64,000 nt of DNA from Serratia marcescens (GTDB lineage: Bacteria; Pseudomonadota; Gammaproteobacteria; Enterobacterales; Enterobacteriaceae): assembly GCF_006715005.1 (NCBI RefSeq), contig NZ_VFMJ01000001.1, positions 3,596,001 to 3,660,000 on the forward strand, read 5' to 3'. The notes below the pieces were generated by a model, which saw only the letters and a program-made list of their open reading frames with translations, ran no database searches and had not been told where the DNA came from. Positions 29,066-39,247 of the stretch are shown here, in pieces. The translations under genes and the position numbers were made by a program. Positions within the stretch are counted from its first letter, which is position 1, and each line of letters starts with the position of its first letter.

Positions 29066-29581
29066 TCATTGCGCAAAATCACGGTAAATTGACTGAATTT
29101 CTTCCTGGAAGAAGCCGCGATAGAGCAGATAGCGCTGCACTTTGGCTTTCTCTTTCCAGTCGGTTGGCAACGCATCGCCAAATTTTCGCTGCGCCACCTG
29201 TTTCGCCTGTTCACACCAGTCGATGTCGCATTCCGCCAGCGCGTCCTGCACCAGCGCTTTGTCGACGCCCTTTTGCATCAGTTCGCTGCGGATGCGCTGC
29301 GCACCGTAACCTTTGCGACTGCGGCTGCCAATGTAGCTGTGGGCGAAACGCTTATCGTCCAGCCAATTATGCTGATAACAGTAGGCGATAACCTGCTCGA
29401 TCAGCGCAGGATCCACCGGTTCTTCAGCCACCGGCGGTGATGCCGGCGCATGTGGCTTCTTACCGCCAAAACGGGCTTTCGCCACAAACGGCTGCGCCGC
29501 AAGTTTGCGGCGCAGTTCAGCTTCACTATGATCGCGTTGCGACAGCAGGCGCATGGCGCGGCTTAGCAAGTCATTCATCAT
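29066..29581 (-). CDS. recX: RecA modulator RecX (OraA)
   Basis: Limits RecA filament extension and activity. The 171 residues start MMNDLLSRAMRLLSQRDHSE and have three-helix RecX repeats with WLDDKRFAHSYIGSRSRKGYG and LYRGFFQEEIQ. A low-complexity insert at about 38-58 (KKPHAPASPPVAEEP) is unlike E. coli. The second Met is an equally good start. It lies 57 nt after recA behind a leaky hairpin. Confidence 0.93.
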   Translation of the reverse strand: MMNDLLSRAMRLLSQRDHSEAELRRKLAAQPFVAKARFGGKKPHAPASPPVAEEPVDPALIEQVIAYCYQHNWLDDKRFAHSYIGSRSRKGYGAQRIRSELMQKGVDKALVQDALAECDIDWCEQAKQVAQRKFGDALPTDWKEKAKVQRYLLYRGFFQEEIQSIYRDFAQ

Positions 29582-29603
29582 TCAAGCCTGAATTTATGGG
29601 ATA

Positions 29604-29626
29604 TGCGCCGCACGAACGACGGCGCA
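29604..29626 (-). terminator. Partial terminator between recA and recX
   Basis: TGCGCCG/CGGCGCA stem with a 9-nt loop but a poor T run (TATCCC). In E. coli a leaky recA terminator lets about a tenth of transcripts reach recX; the same role is inferred. Confidence 0.65.
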
Positions 29627-29638
29627 CATCTTCAGCGA

Positions 29639-30703
29639 TTAGAACTGCTCGCTGGTTTCCGCTTCATCGTCTTCGAAGTCGTCACCGGAGGCAGCCACCA
29701 GCTCACCGCCGCTGTGCAGCAGCAGATCGCGCAGCTTCTTATCCAGCTCGGCAGCGATAGCCGGGTTTTCTTTCAGGAAGTTACAGGCGTTCGCCTTGCC
29801 CTGACCGATTTTCTCGCCGTTATAGCTGTACCAGGCGCCGGCTTTTTCGATCATCTTGTGCTTCACGCCCAGATCGACCAGCTCGCCACGGCTGTTGATG
29901 CCTTCGCCGTACATGATTTGGAACTCAGCCTGCTTGAACGGCGCAGCGATTTTGTTCTTCACCACTTTCACGCGGGTTTCGCTGCCCACCACTTCGTCGC
30001 CCTCTTTGATGGCGCCGATGCGGCGGATATCCAGACGCACCGAAGCGTAGAACTTCAGGGCGTTACCGCCGGTCGTGGTTTCCGGGTTGCCGAACATCAC
30101 ACCAATTTTCATACGGATCTGGTTGATGAAGATCAGCAAGGTATTGGCGTTTTTCAGGTTGCCGGCCAGCTTACGCATCGCCTGGCTCATCATGCGTGCC
30201 GCCAGGCCCATGTGCGAATCGCCGATTTCACCTTCGATTTCCGCCTTCGGCGTCAGCGCCGCCACGGAGTCGACGATGATGACGTCAACCGCGCCGGAGC
30301 GGGTCAGCGCATCACAGATTTCCAGCGCCTGCTCGCCGGTGTCCGGCTGGGAGCACAGCAGGTTGTCGATATCGACGCCCAGCTTTTTCGCATAGATAGG
30401 ATCCAGCGCATGCTCGGCATCGATGAACGCACAGGTTTTGCCTTCGCGCTGCGCAGCGGCGATCACCTGCAGCGTCAGGGTAGTTTTACCGGACGATTCC
30501 GGGCCGTAGATTTCGACGATGCGGCCCATCGGCAGGCCGCCAGCGCCCAGAGCGATATCGAGTGACAGTGAGCCGGTGGAGATCGTTTCCACATCCATGG
30601 AGCGGTCTTCACCCAGGCGCATGATGGAGCCTTTGCCGAACTGTTTCTCAATCTGGCCCAGTGCCGCAGCTAACGCCTTTTGCTTGTTCTCATCAATAGC
30701 CAT
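29639..30703 (-). CDS. recA: Recombinase RecA
   Basis: Forms filaments on single-stranded DNA, drives strand exchange and stimulates LexA self-cleavage. It has 354 residues. Walker A GPESSGKT is at about 66-73, and the L2 loop region [27 protein letters not shown] is intact; that stretch is named here by its ends, FINQIR to NALKF. The acidic tail is [14 protein letters not shown]. The start [11 protein letters not shown] was chosen by homology. The promoter carries a LexA box. Downstream recX is probably partly cotranscribed. Confidence 0.99.
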   Translation of the reverse strand: MAIDENKQKALAAALGQIEKQFGKGSIMRLGEDRSMDVETISTGSLSLDIALGAGGLPMGRIVEIYGPESSGKTTLTLQVIAAAQREGKTCAFIDAEHALDPIYAKKLGVDIDNLLCSQPDTGEQALEICDALTRSGAVDVIIVDSVAALTPKAEIEGEIGDSHMGLAARMMSQAMRKLAGNLKNANTLLIFINQIRMKIGVMFGNPETTTGGNALKFYASVRLDIRRIGAIKEGDEVVGSETRVKVVKNKIAAPFKQAEFQIMYGEGINSRGELVDLGVKHKMIEKAGAWYSYNGEKIGQGKANACNFLKENPAIAAELDKKLRDLLLHSGGELVAASGDDFEDDEAETSEQF

Positions 30704-30779
30704 TTTTGCTCCTTCGTTTCGCAATGCCGGTGTTACCCCACACTGCCACTGAATGTATGTTGTGCAGGAAATGTCACTA

Positions 30780-30807
30780 ATTATACTGTATGGTCATACA
30801 GTATCAA
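30780..30807 (-). promoter_or_regulatory. recA promoter with LexA box
   Basis: On the minus strand -35 TTGATA (30802-30807), a 16-bp spacer and -10 TATAAT (30780-30785). The LexA box TACTGTATGACCATACAGTA (30784-30803) fills the spacer and overlaps both boxes. Confidence 0.95.
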
Positions 30808-30814
30808 GCCTAAT

Positions 30815-31303
30815 TTACAAAAATTCGTCGATGGCAGTTTGCAGCGCGAAAATCGTCGCCTGCAGCCGCACCGCATCGCGGTCGCCCTCGAATTGCATCT
30901 TGCGCGACAGGCCCCGGCCATCGCTGCCGGCGAAGCCGAACCACACGGTGCCGACCGGCTTTTCCGCGCTGCCGCCGTCCGGGCCGGCGATGCCGCTCAC
31001 CGACAGCGCCAGATCGGCCTGCGCCGCCCGCAGCGCCCCTATCGCCATCTCGCGCACTACCTCTTCGCTGACCGCGCCGTGCGCCGCCAGCGTGGCTTCG
31101 CTTACCCCCAGCAGATCATGCTTCGCCGCATTGCTGTAGGTGACGAAACCACGATCGAAATAGGCGGAGCTGCCGGCAATATCGGTAATGGCCTTGGCGA
31201 TGCCGCCGCCGGTGCAGGATTCCGCGCAGGTGATCCAGCGGCCCTGGGCCTTCAGTTTCTCCCCCACCAGCGCGCTGAGCCGGCGCAGTTGGTTTTCACT
31301 CAT
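30815..31303 (-). CDS. pncC: Nicotinamide-nucleotide amidase PncC (YgaD)
   Basis: Deamidates NMN to nicotinate mononucleotide in the pyridine nucleotide cycle. A 162-residue stand-alone CinA C-terminal domain with the family motifs AESCTGGGIAKAIT, FVTYSNAAKHDLLGV and SVSGIAGPDGGSAEKPVGTV. It lies just upstream of recA, as in E. coli. Confidence 0.94.
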   Translation of the reverse strand: MSENQLRRLSALVGEKLKAQGRWITCAESCTGGGIAKAITDIAGSSAYFDRGFVTYSNAAKHDLLGVSEATLAAHGAVSEEVVREMAIGALRAAQADLALSVSGIAGPDGGSAEKPVGTVWFGFAGSDGRGLSRKMQFEGDRDAVRLQATIFALQTAIDEFL

Positions 31304-31546
31304 AACTCCTCCCTCGCGAATTCAGGTATATGCGCCCGATAGTAGCATTTATCAAGGCGACGCGGCGGCCGACGCGTGGAAATGCGCAGCGCCTCGCAGG
31401 AGGTGCGGTTTTAAGCGCCCGGCCAAGCTGCTAGTATCAAAAGAAGCGCCCCATTGAGCGGCGGCGCACCAGCACAAGGAACATCACGGAGGCGGCACGC
31501 TGCGGCAGCGGCCTCAGGGCGCACCAGAAGAGATTAGGATGATAGC

Positions 31547-32926
31547 GTGAAAAAAACGTTGGGCGTATTCTTGCCGTTGTACACCACCACCCTGCTGCTG
31601 CTGTTGGGCTCGGGCCTGCTCACCACCTACGTCTCGCTGCGGCTGGCCTCTATCCACGTCAGCAGCGCGCTGATCGGCGCCATCATCGCCGCCAACTACA
31701 TCGGGTTAGTGATCGGCGGCAAGGTCGGCCACTTCCTTATCGCCCGCGTCGGGCATATCCGCGCCTACGTGGCCTGCGCCGGCATCATTACCGCTGCGGT
31801 GCTGGGGCACGGCCTGACGGAGTTCATTCCCGCCTGGGTCGCGCTACGCTTGGTGATCGGGCTGTGCATGATGTGTCAGTACATGGTGCTGGAAAGCTGG
31901 TTGAACGACCAGGCGGAGTCCAACCAGCGCGGCATGGTGTTCGGCTTTTATATGGCGGCGACCTATCTCGGCATGTCGCTGGGCCAGATCGTGCTGATGC
32001 TGCAAAGCAGCCTGGGCATCGCCACGCTGCTGGTGATCGCGCTGTGCTTCGCGCTCTGTCTGGTGCCCATCGCTCTCACCACGCGCACCAATGCGCGCCA
32101 TATGTCGCCGGCGCCGATGGAGCTGCGTTACTTTGTCGGCGCCATTCCCAAGGTGCTGGCCACCACGTTGGTGATCGGCATGGTAGTGGGCTCGTTTTAC
32201 GGGCTGGCGCCAGTTTATGCCAGCCTGCAGTCCTTAACCACTCAACAAACCGGCCTGTTCATGGCACTGGCCATCTTCGCCGGGCTGGTGGCGCAGTTCC
32301 CACTCAGCTGGCTGTCGGATCGCTATAGCCGCCCGTTGCTGATGCGACTCAACGCTATTTTCCTGATCGTGGCGGCGCTGCCGCTGGCGCTGCTGCCGCA
32401 CATCGATTTCCCGCTGCTGCTGGCGGTGGGATTCGTCGTCAGCATGCTGCAGTTTACGCTCTACCCGTTGGTAGTGGCGCTGGCCAACGATCTGATTGAG
32501 CCAGAGCGCCGCGTCTCGCTGGCCGCCTGTCTGCTGATGGCGTTCGGCGTCGGTGCCAGCATCGGGCCGCTGGCGGTCGGCGCGCTGATCGAGCCGCTTG
32601 GCGGCAATATCCTGTATGCCTTCTTCGCCCTGTGCGGCGTGCTGCTGGCGGCCCTCAGCCGCACGGCGAAAGCGAAGGAACCGCAGCTGGCGCAGGACGC
32701 GCCGGTGCCGCACATTGCGCTGCCGGACAGCCTCGCCAGTTCGCCGCTGTCGCCGGCGCTCAATCCGACCTTCGATGAGCAGATCATTCACGACACCATG
32801 CCGCCGCCGGAAGCGGCGCCCGATGCCGAGGAGCCGCAGCCCGAAGAACAGGAGGAGGAACCCTTGCCTCAGGGGGCCGATCCGCAAGAGGACACCGGCC
32901 TGAAAAAGGCGCACGCCATGCTGTAA
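31547..32926 (+). CDS. MFS transporter with an acidic proline-rich tail
   Basis: A 459-residue protein with about 12 membrane segments in residues 1-370, and MFS loop features between helices (SDRYSRPLLMRLNAI). It resembles the YcaD-type branch of the major facilitator superfamily, but the substrate cannot be told. The last 85 residues or so are a cytoplasmic, acidic and proline-rich tail (for example EEPQPEEQEEEPLPQG), absent from E. coli YcaD. The start GTGAAAAAAACG is a GTG codon at 31547. It converges on chbG, with only 9 nt between stops. Confidence 0.8.
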   Translation: MKKTLGVFLPLYTTTLLLLLGSGLLTTYVSLRLASIHVSSALIGAIIAANYIGLVIGGKVGHFLIARVGHIRAYVACAGIITAAVLGHGLTEFIPAWVALRLVIGLCMMCQYMVLESWLNDQAESNQRGMVFGFYMAATYLGMSLGQIVLMLQSSLGIATLLVIALCFALCLVPIALTTRTNARHMSPAPMELRYFVGAIPKVLATTLVIGMVVGSFYGLAPVYASLQSLTTQQTGLFMALAIFAGLVAQFPLSWLSDRYSRPLLMRLNAIFLIVAALPLALLPHIDFPLLLAVGFVVSMLQFTLYPLVVALANDLIEPERRVSLAACLLMAFGVGASIGPLAVGALIEPLGGNILYAFFALCGVLLAALSRTAKAKEPQLAQDAPVPHIALPDSLASSPLSPALNPTFDEQIIHDTMPPPEAAPDAEEPQPEEQEEEPLPQGADPQEDTGLKKAHAML

Positions 32927-32935
32927 ACGGCAGCG

Positions 32936-33697
32936 CTACAGATCCTGGAAGGAGCCCAGCATAAAACCGCGTTCGGCGATCGCCGCTTTCAGCGTCGGCG
33001 CGGTCAACACATCCAGCTCGACGAGGCGCGGGTGGCAGTATTTGCTCTGCAGGATCGTCGCATCGAGGAACGCCGGGTGGCACATCATTTCCAATGACTC
33101 GGCGCCCTGCTCGTCGGCGCGCGCCAACCGCTGCAGGAACAAGGCTTCGGAAATCATTTCACCGTAGAACCCCGCGTCAAACGCGTCGGTGCTGCAGGGC
33201 GTCTGCAACGCAATATCGCGCCGCTGCGCCTCTTCGCGATCGAGGCGCAGCGGCAGACCCTGCGCCTGCGCAAACGCCTCCACCAGCGGGTAAACCTGCG
33301 GCTGCATGTGCACATGGTGGTGGCTGTCGATGTGCGTTGGCGGCCTGCCGAACAGCGTCACAAACCGCGCGAACTGGCGCTGAAGCTCCTCCTGAATCTC
33401 GTCCAGCTGCAGCTCGCCGGCCTCGGCGCGGCCCCACAGCCATTTGCCCAGCTCGCCATGTTCATTGACCAGCGAAGGCATGGCGCCCAGCGGCCTGCCA
33501 TGCGTCAAAACGAAATGCAGCCCGATCGGCAATCCCGGATATTGCCGGCTGAGCGCGGCCGCGTGCTGGGCGCCGCCGCCGTTCACCATCGCCGTGGTGG
33601 AGGAAACGACGCCATGCTGATACGCCTCGATGACGCCGTAGTTCTGTCCTTTGCTCAGGCCGAAGTCGTCGGCATTCACGATCAGTAGTTTTTCCAT
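32936..33697 (-). CDS. chbG: Chitooligosaccharide deacetylase ChbG
   Basis: Removes one acetyl group from chitobiose (or its phosphate), which in E. coli is needed to make the ChbR inducer. The 253 residues are of the YdjC/ChbG family. Metal-site motifs are NADDFGLS near the N-terminus and [10 protein letters not shown] at about 120. The start [13 protein letters not shown] was chosen by homology. It is the last gene of the chb cluster, 148 nt after chbR. Confidence 0.95.
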   Translation of the reverse strand: MEKLLIVNADDFGLSKGQNYGVIEAYQHGVVSSTTAMVNGGGAQHAAALSRQYPGLPIGLHFVLTHGRPLGAMPSLVNEHGELGKWLWGRAEAGELQLDEIQEELQRQFARFVTLFGRPPTHIDSHHHVHMQPQVYPLVEAFAQAQGLPLRLDREEAQRRDIALQTPCSTDAFDAGFYGEMISEALFLQRLARADEQGAESLEMMCHPAFLDATILQSKYCHPRLVELDVLTAPTLKAAIAERGFMLGSFQDL

Positions 33698-33845
33698 AAT
33701 GGCTCCCGCAGGATGAATTTTCGGCAAGGGAAGGCCGACCGACCGGCGCGGCATTCCCCTTCTCGAAGGTAAAAATCGAATGATTAACCGGCCGGCGGCC
33801 TAAAGCTCATCGGCATATCGGCGTTGATACTGATCGGGAGCGGCC

Positions 33846-34694
33846 CTAAAGAGGGCCGTAACACTTTTTTCGGTAGTTGCCTGGGGTCACGTCGGTGAGC
33901 CGCTTAAAGTTTTTAATGAACAGACTGACGTCGCCATAGCCGGAATCAAAGGCGATATCGGAAACCGAATAGTTGGTGACCTCCAGCTGCGTCTTGGCGA
34001 AGTTGATGCGGATCTCGTTGATCACCTGCATCGGCGTCTTATGGTAGTAGCGCCGCATCGCCCGGGTCAGATACTCCTGGGTTTTCCCCGACAGCGCCAC
34101 CATGTTCGCCAACGCCCTTTCGCCGAACATCGCCTTGTCATGCATGCCGGCCAGGGTGTTCTTCAGCCACTGCGGGATATCGTCGCCGCCGTCATTGTCT
34201 TCTTTATAATGACGAATACGGCTGATCACATAGAAGGTCAGCGTTTCGAGAAATTCGGCGAAGTCATCCTCGTGAAACTGCGGCGAACTCACCACCGATT
34301 CGATATAGGCCAAAAACTCGTTTCTCAGGCTGTAGGCCTGCGAGGCGACAAAGCAACGCGGCAGCTGTTGCAAATAGTGCTCTTCAAAGAACGCCTTGCT
34401 GACCGCCACGTTGAAGATTTTCGTCGCGCCGAATTCGTAAAAGCTCTGGTGGTAGGAGCCGATAGGGATAAAGACGAAATCCCCGCGTTCCAGCAGCACC
34501 CGCTTGCCGTTGATCTCCTGATAGCATTTGCCGCTCAGCACGATGGTGAACTCGTAATAGTCGTGCTGATGCAGCCCGGTGGCGCTTTCCACCTTGTTAT
34601 AGATAAACAGGTGAAAATCTTTGCAGTTAAAGAAATCCTGCTCGCGAATCAGCTTCACGTCGCTCGCACTCAGCGAAATTCGGTTATCGGACAC
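33846..34694 (-). CDS. chbR: AraC-family regulator ChbR
   Basis: Dual regulator of the chitobiose operon. It has 282 residues: an N-terminal cupin-like sensor ([18 protein letters not shown]) and a C-terminal double helix-turn-helix ([36 protein letters not shown]). It follows the GH1 gene by 15 nt. As in E. coli, the regulator lies inside the operon it controls. Confidence 0.94.
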   Translation of the reverse strand: MSDNRISLSASDVKLIREQDFFNCKDFHLFIYNKVESATGLHQHDYYEFTIVLSGKCYQEINGKRVLLERGDFVFIPIGSYHQSFYEFGATKIFNVAVSKAFFEEHYLQQLPRCFVASQAYSLRNEFLAYIESVVSSPQFHEDDFAEFLETLTFYVISRIRHYKEDNDGGDDIPQWLKNTLAGMHDKAMFGERALANMVALSGKTQEYLTRAMRRYYHKTPMQVINEIRINFAKTQLEVTNYSVSDIAFDSGYGDVSLFIKNFKRLTDVTPGNYRKKCYGPL

Positions 34695-34709
34695 GGCGCC
34701 GGCCTCCCG

Positions 34710-36095
34710 TTAGTCAAACCCGTTGCGTCTGGCCGCCTCGGCAAACCAGTAGCCGCTTTTCTTGATGGTGCGGCGTTGATCAGCCCGATCCAACCGCACC
34801 AGACCATAACGATTCTTGTAGGCGTTCAGCCAGGACCAGCAGTCGATAAAGGTCCACAGATGATAGCCCTTGCACTGCGAACCTTCTGCCAGCGCGCGGT
34901 GCAGCCACTTCAGGTGCTCGCGAATAAAGTCGATGCGGTAATCGTCCTCCACCCGCCCATCGGCGCCGATAAACGCCTCTTCGCCCTCGACGCCCATGCC
35001 GTTTTCCGAAATATAACAGGGCAGATTGCCGTAGTTCTCTTTCAGATCCATCAGGATGTCGTACAGCCCCTTCTCGTAGATCTCCCAGCCGCGGTGCGGA
35101 TTGATTTTACGGCCCGGCATTGCATAGTAACTGAACAAATCCTCCGGTGATGCGATCGGCCCCTCGGCACGACGCCCCTCTTTCGCCTGTACCCTGCGCG
35201 GCTGGTAGTAGTTGACGCCGAGGATATCCACCACGCCGCCTTCGATCAGTTGCGCATCCTGCGGCTCGCAGTAGGGCATCAGCCCATGGCGCTCCAGCAA
35301 GTGCAGCAACGCCGCCGGATAACGCCCTTTGGCGACCGGGTCGAGGAAACTGCGGTTGAGCAACAGATCGGCGTCGTGTGCGGCCTGCCGATCCTCCGGC
35401 GCGTCGGAGCGCGGATAGGTCGGGCTCAGATTCAGAATGATGCCGATGCTCCCCGGCAGCCCGCGCGCTCTGAAACGCTGCACCGCCATGGCATGCGCCA
35501 GTACGCTGTGATACGCCACGGTGACCGCCCGTTTGAAGTCCACCACGCAAGGGTAGTGCAAGTCATTCAGGTAACCGGCCTCCACCGGCACGATCGGCTC
35601 GTTGAAGGTGAACCAGTGGGTGACCCGATCGCCAAACAGACCAAAGCAGATGTCGGCGTAACGCGCATAGGCTTCGACCACCGCCCGGTTTTCCCAGCCA
35701 CCGTGCTGCTGCATGCACAGCGGCATATCGAAGTGATAGAGATTGATAAACGGGGTGATGCCCTGCGCCAGCAGCTCGTCGATCATCGCGTTATAGAACG
35801 CCACCGCCTGCGGGTTCACCTCGCCGTCGCCGTCCGGGATCAGCCGCGACCACGAAATCGACGTTCTGAAGGTATTGTGACCCAGCGTTTTGAGCAGCCC
35901 GATATCGGTGCGGAAATGGTCGTAAAAGGTCGAGGCCTCGTCCGGCCCCACCCGATCGTGAAAGCGCTCGGACGCGATCTCGTACCAATAGTCGAAGATA
36001 TTGCGGCTCTTGCCGTCCCGCGCGGCCGCCCCTTCAGACTGCGGCGCGGAGGTGGCGCTGCCCCACCAAAACCCGTCGGCAAATTGATATTCCAT
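34710..36095 (-). CDS. bglA: GH1 6-phospho-beta-glucosidase of the chb operon
   Basis: A 461-residue glycoside hydrolase family 1 enzyme expected to cleave the phosphorylated disaccharide delivered by the ChbBC permease. The acid/base glutamate is in WFTFNEP (about residue 166) and the nucleophile in CYISENGMG (about 354). Its place between chbC and chbR is where E. coli has chbA and then chbR and the GH4 enzyme chbF. The name bglA follows my recollection of chbBC-bglA-chbRG in S. marcescens; it is not the orthologue of E. coli bglA. Confidence 0.9.
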   Translation of the reverse strand: MEYQFADGFWWGSATSAPQSEGAAARDGKSRNIFDYWYEIASERFHDRVGPDEASTFYDHFRTDIGLLKTLGHNTFRTSISWSRLIPDGDGEVNPQAVAFYNAMIDELLAQGITPFINLYHFDMPLCMQQHGGWENRAVVEAYARYADICFGLFGDRVTHWFTFNEPIVPVEAGYLNDLHYPCVVDFKRAVTVAYHSVLAHAMAVQRFRARGLPGSIGIILNLSPTYPRSDAPEDRQAAHDADLLLNRSFLDPVAKGRYPAALLHLLERHGLMPYCEPQDAQLIEGGVVDILGVNYYQPRRVQAKEGRRAEGPIASPEDLFSYYAMPGRKINPHRGWEIYEKGLYDILMDLKENYGNLPCYISENGMGVEGEEAFIGADGRVEDDYRIDFIREHLKWLHRALAEGSQCKGYHLWTFIDCWSWLNAYKNRYGLVRLDRADQRRTIKKSGYWFAEAARRNGFD

Positions 36096-36138
36096 ACTCG
36101 CGTTCCTCGCGGGGCGGCCGCACCGCCCCGTTCCACAG

Positions 36139-37500
36139 TTAGAATTTCAGCGCCTTGGCGATGTCTTCTTCGCTTTCCGTCGCCGCGTCGATCTGGCTTT
36201 GCGCCTTGTTGGAGATCGCCACGAACGGCAGATAAATCACGGTGGCGACTGCCAGGTTGAACAGGCTCAGCAACATGGCCATGATGCTGCCGTTGGTGTT
36301 GAAGAACGCCCCCAGGCCGACCGGCATGGTCCAGGGCGCGATGTTGGTGATCGGCGGGATCAGCCCGGAGTAATAAGCCAGCGAGGTGATAATGGTCAAT
36401 ACCGGCTGCACCAGGATGAACGGAATGAACATCACCGGGTTCATGATCACCGGCAGGCCGAACAGAATCGGTTCGTTGATCTGGAAGATGCCGGATGGCG
36501 TCGCCAGTTTGGCGACCTGGCGGTAATCTTCGCGGCGCGAGGCGATGAAGATGGCGATAATCAGACCCAGCGTCGAGCCGGTGCCGCCAAGGTAGATGTA
36601 GGAGTCGACGAACGGCTTCGCCCACATATGGAACTCTTTCCCGGCGGCCACCGCCGCTTCGACCGAACCGTATTTGTTATACAGCTCCACGTTTTCCAGC
36701 GCGAACGGCGTCATGATGCCGCTGTCCAGCGCCGCCAGCGCCATGGAGCCGTGCACCCCGAAGAACCACAGCAGCGAGGAGAACAGCACGTACACCCAGC
36801 CCACCACGCTGCCCATCTTGGCCAGCGGCGCCGAAATGCCGTCCATGATGATCTGGTGGAAGTTGGTGCCCCAGTGCGCCAACGCGAACGCCACCAGCCC
36901 CATGATGGAGAGAATGATGAAACCGGGGATCAGCGCCGAGAAAGAGCGCGACACCGACGCCGGCACGCTGTCCGGCAAGCTGATCACCCAGTTGCGCCGC
37001 ACGATGAAAGCAAACATCTCAGCCACCGCCAGCCCGATCACCATACCGGAAATGATGTTGGCGCCGCCCAGCCAGTTGGCGCCCACCGCATAGGCCTCGC
37101 CGACGTTGAACGGCGTGACGGTCATGAAGGCCGCCACCGCCAGCAGCGCCGAGGCCAGCGGATCGACCTTGCGCTCTTCGGCCAACGCCATGCTGATAAA
37201 GAACGGCGTCATCAGGGACATGATCCCCAGCGTACCGTTATAAACGCTGCCGCCAATGCTCTTCAGGCTATTCAGCGTCTCTATGGTGGAGGCGTCCAAC
37301 CTTACGCCCAACGAATAGAAAAACGATCCCTCGCCGAAGCTCAGGAACACGTTGTTGATCAACACGAACATCGCCCCGGTCAAGGTCAGCGGCATCAGGC
37401 GGATAAAGCCGTTCTTGATGGCGTTGACGTGGGGCTGCTTACCGATTTTTACGGCGAAAGGCAGGATAACCTTCTCGAGCGAGGCAATGAGGGTATTCAC
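36139..37500 (-). CDS. chbC: PTS chitobiose permease IIC (ChbC)
   Basis: A 453-residue membrane component of the N,N'-diacetylchitobiose phosphotransferase system (E. coli ChbC 452). It has about ten hydrophobic segments and the PTS_EIIC core with [19 protein letters not shown], the conserved sugar-binding region. It follows chbB by 12 nt. Confidence 0.96.
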   Translation of the reverse strand: MNTLIASLEKVILPFAVKIGKQPHVNAIKNGFIRLMPLTLTGAMFVLINNVFLSFGEGSFFYSLGVRLDASTIETLNSLKSIGGSVYNGTLGIMSLMTPFFISMALAEERKVDPLASALLAVAAFMTVTPFNVGEAYAVGANWLGGANIISGMVIGLAVAEMFAFIVRRNWVISLPDSVPASVSRSFSALIPGFIILSIMGLVAFALAHWGTNFHQIIMDGISAPLAKMGSVVGWVYVLFSSLLWFFGVHGSMALAALDSGIMTPFALENVELYNKYGSVEAAVAAGKEFHMWAKPFVDSYIYLGGTGSTLGLIIAIFIASRREDYRQVAKLATPSGIFQINEPILFGLPVIMNPVMFIPFILVQPVLTIITSLAYYSGLIPPITNIAPWTMPVGLGAFFNTNGSIMAMLLSLFNLAVATVIYLPFVAISNKAQSQIDAATESEEDIAKALKF

Positions 37501-37512
37501 GGCGGCCTCCTG

Positions 37513-37830
37513 TTATTGATTGGCTTTCTTGATGGCGGCCACCGCGGCCTTCAGTACGCCCAGTCCATCGACCTTGCCGTACAGCAGCGGATCGATGACT
37601 TCAACGGGTTTATTGGGCAGCTGTTTTTGCACTTCCGGCAAGGTGTAGGCGATTTGCGGCCCCAACAGGATCAGATCCGCTTCAATGCCCTTCTCTGCGG
37701 CCAGCGCTTCCGGATAGGCGGCGATGATCACCGGCACTTCATATTTTTCGGCCTGCGCCTTCATTTTTGATACCAACAGGGAAGTGGACATACCGGCAGA
37801 ACAAAACAGATAGATTTTTTTCTTTTCCAT
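37513..37830 (-). CDS. chbB: PTS chitobiose IIB (ChbB)
   Basis: A 105-residue IIB enzyme that passes phosphate from IIA to the sugar in ChbC. Cys10 in [20 protein letters not shown] is the phosphorylated residue. The C-terminus [18 protein letters not shown] matches E. coli. The start at 37830 was chosen by homology. It is first in the operon. Confidence 0.96.
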   Translation of the reverse strand: MEKKKIYLFCSAGMSTSLLVSKMKAQAEKYEVPVIIAAYPEALAAEKGIEADLILLGPQIAYTLPEVQKQLPNKPVEVIDPLLYGKVDGLGVLKAAVAAIKKANQ

Positions 37831-38247
37831 ACCAAGCACCTCAGATAATCAAAAAAACCCCGTGTTATTTGTATGCCAGATGCAATCACGATTGCTTCAC
37901 GCACATTCCTTATGAAAATTTCCGTCACGTTGCCCTGGTTACAGACAGTATACGGAGCATGAAAAACGGATCGGTAAGCCAGGAGGAAACACAACCGTCT
38001 CTCATTGACCTGGCGGATTGACCCCCTTCACATTTCGCATAAAAAAATAGTGTGATCGGGCTCTCAAATAACTGAAAAAAGCTCAGAATATTCGCAAAAA
38101 ATACTCAAATAACAATTATAAACAGCAGGTTATGAACTCGCTGAGAATTTAAGGATTTATTTGCGCCCGAGCAAACGGCGTGGGAATAAAAATAGTTCAA
38201 GCTTGATTCGCCTACTGCCATCCGAACGCGATGGCAGGCGAGGAGGA
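37831..38247 (-). promoter_or_regulatory. chb operon control region (417 nt without a gene)
   Basis: A -10-like TATACT lies at 37947-37952 on the minus strand without a good -35, which suits activator dependence. Two CRP-like sites are visible: TGTGA-N6-TCAAT at 38017-38032 (minus strand), and TGTGA-N6-TCTCA at 38051-38066 (plus strand). Each has one good half only. ChbR and NagC sites are expected from E. coli but I could not place them. No gene is credible here. Confidence 0.5.
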
Positions 38248-39141
38248 TTACACGGGCAGACGCAGCAACTCGATCACCGTGGCCAGCGCCACGGAATGGT
38301 TCCTGCGGTTGGGGTAATAGAGGTAAAAACCGGGAAACGGCGCACACCAGTCGGCCAACACCCGCCGCAGCCGCCCGCTCGCCAGGTGTTCTTCCACCTC
38401 CTGTTCGATAGCGAAAGCGATGCCGACGTGCGCCAACGCCGCCTGCAGCAACAGCCTGGCGTCATCCACGATAAGCGGGCTGTTAGCCGCCACGGAAAAC
38501 CGCTGCTCGCCCTGCTGAAATCCCCATTTGTAGCGCTCGCCCGAAGAGGCCTTGCGCCAACCGATGCAGCGGTGCTGCAGCAAATCCTGCGGATGCGTCG
38601 GTTCGCCGTGCCGTTGAAAATAGTCCGGCGTGGCGACGATGGCAAAACGCAGATCCGGCGTCAGGCGCACCGCGCGCATATCGTTGTGCAGATCCTCGCC
38701 GAGCCGAATACCGGCGTCAAAGCCTTGCTCGACGATGTTGGCGAACCCCTCGTCCGCCACCACCTCCAGCGTAATGCCGGGGTACTCGCTGGCCAACCGC
38801 CCCAGATGCGGCACGATGGCGAGATCGATCGCCGAACGCGGCGCGTTGATACGCACCAGGCCGCGTGGCCCTTCGCGAAACGCATTCAGGCTCTCCAGCG
38901 CGGCGTCGATGTCGGTAAAGGCGGGCACCAACTGTGCCAGCAGATGCTCACCGGCCTCCGTCGGCGAGACGTTGCGGGTGGTGCGATTCAGCAGGCGAAT
39001 GCCCACCTGCGCTTCCAATTCGCGCAGGGTGTGGGTCAGCGTCGGCGGCGTCACGCCCAATCGGGCGGCGGCACGGCGGAAGCTGCGTTCACTGGCGATA
39101 GCCACGAAGGCCGCCAGGCCGGACAATTCGGGTTTCTTCAT
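38248..39141 (-). CDS. LysR-family transcriptional regulator
   Basis: A 297-residue LysR regulator. The N-terminal winged helix-turn-helix (about 1-60) contains FVAIASERSFRRAAARLGVT and LEAQVGIRLLNRTTRNVSPTEAG; these are family-typical. The C-terminal effector domain has DAGIRLGEDLHNDMRAVRL. It is divergent from the SDR/aldo-keto reductase genes, which it probably controls. The effector is unknown. Confidence 0.9.
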   Translation of the reverse strand: MKKPELSGLAAFVAIASERSFRRAAARLGVTPPTLTHTLRELEAQVGIRLLNRTTRNVSPTEAGEHLLAQLVPAFTDIDAALESLNAFREGPRGLVRINAPRSAIDLAIVPHLGRLASEYPGITLEVVADEGFANIVEQGFDAGIRLGEDLHNDMRAVRLTPDLRFAIVATPDYFQRHGEPTHPQDLLQHRCIGWRKASSGERYKWGFQQGEQRFSVAANSPLIVDDARLLLQAALAHVGIAFAIEQEVEEHLASGRLRRVLADWCAPFPGFYLYYPNRRNHSVALATVIELLRLPV

Positions 39142-39182
39142 GCTATTAATATAAATTATCTAATAGTGAGATGAATTTTTAG

Positions 39183-39196
39183 CGGATAGTTATCCG
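39183..39196. promoter_or_regulatory. Palindrome between the LysR and SDR genes
   Basis: CGGATA-GT-TATCCG is a perfect 6+6 bp palindrome in the 106-nt divergent spacer, next to A/T-rich sequence. It is a candidate operator for the LysR protein or another regulator. The T-N11-A core is not obvious in it. Confidence 0.45.
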
Positions 39197-39247
39197 TCAT
39201 CTAACAACATAGCATTGCGATCGAACCCATTACCAGGTATCGAAGCG

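Noticed and set aside
36199-37770. A 523-codon open frame on the plus strand across chbC-chbB
   Set aside because: Antisense shadow of the permease genes; low-complexity His/Asp/Arg composition and no ribosome-binding site.
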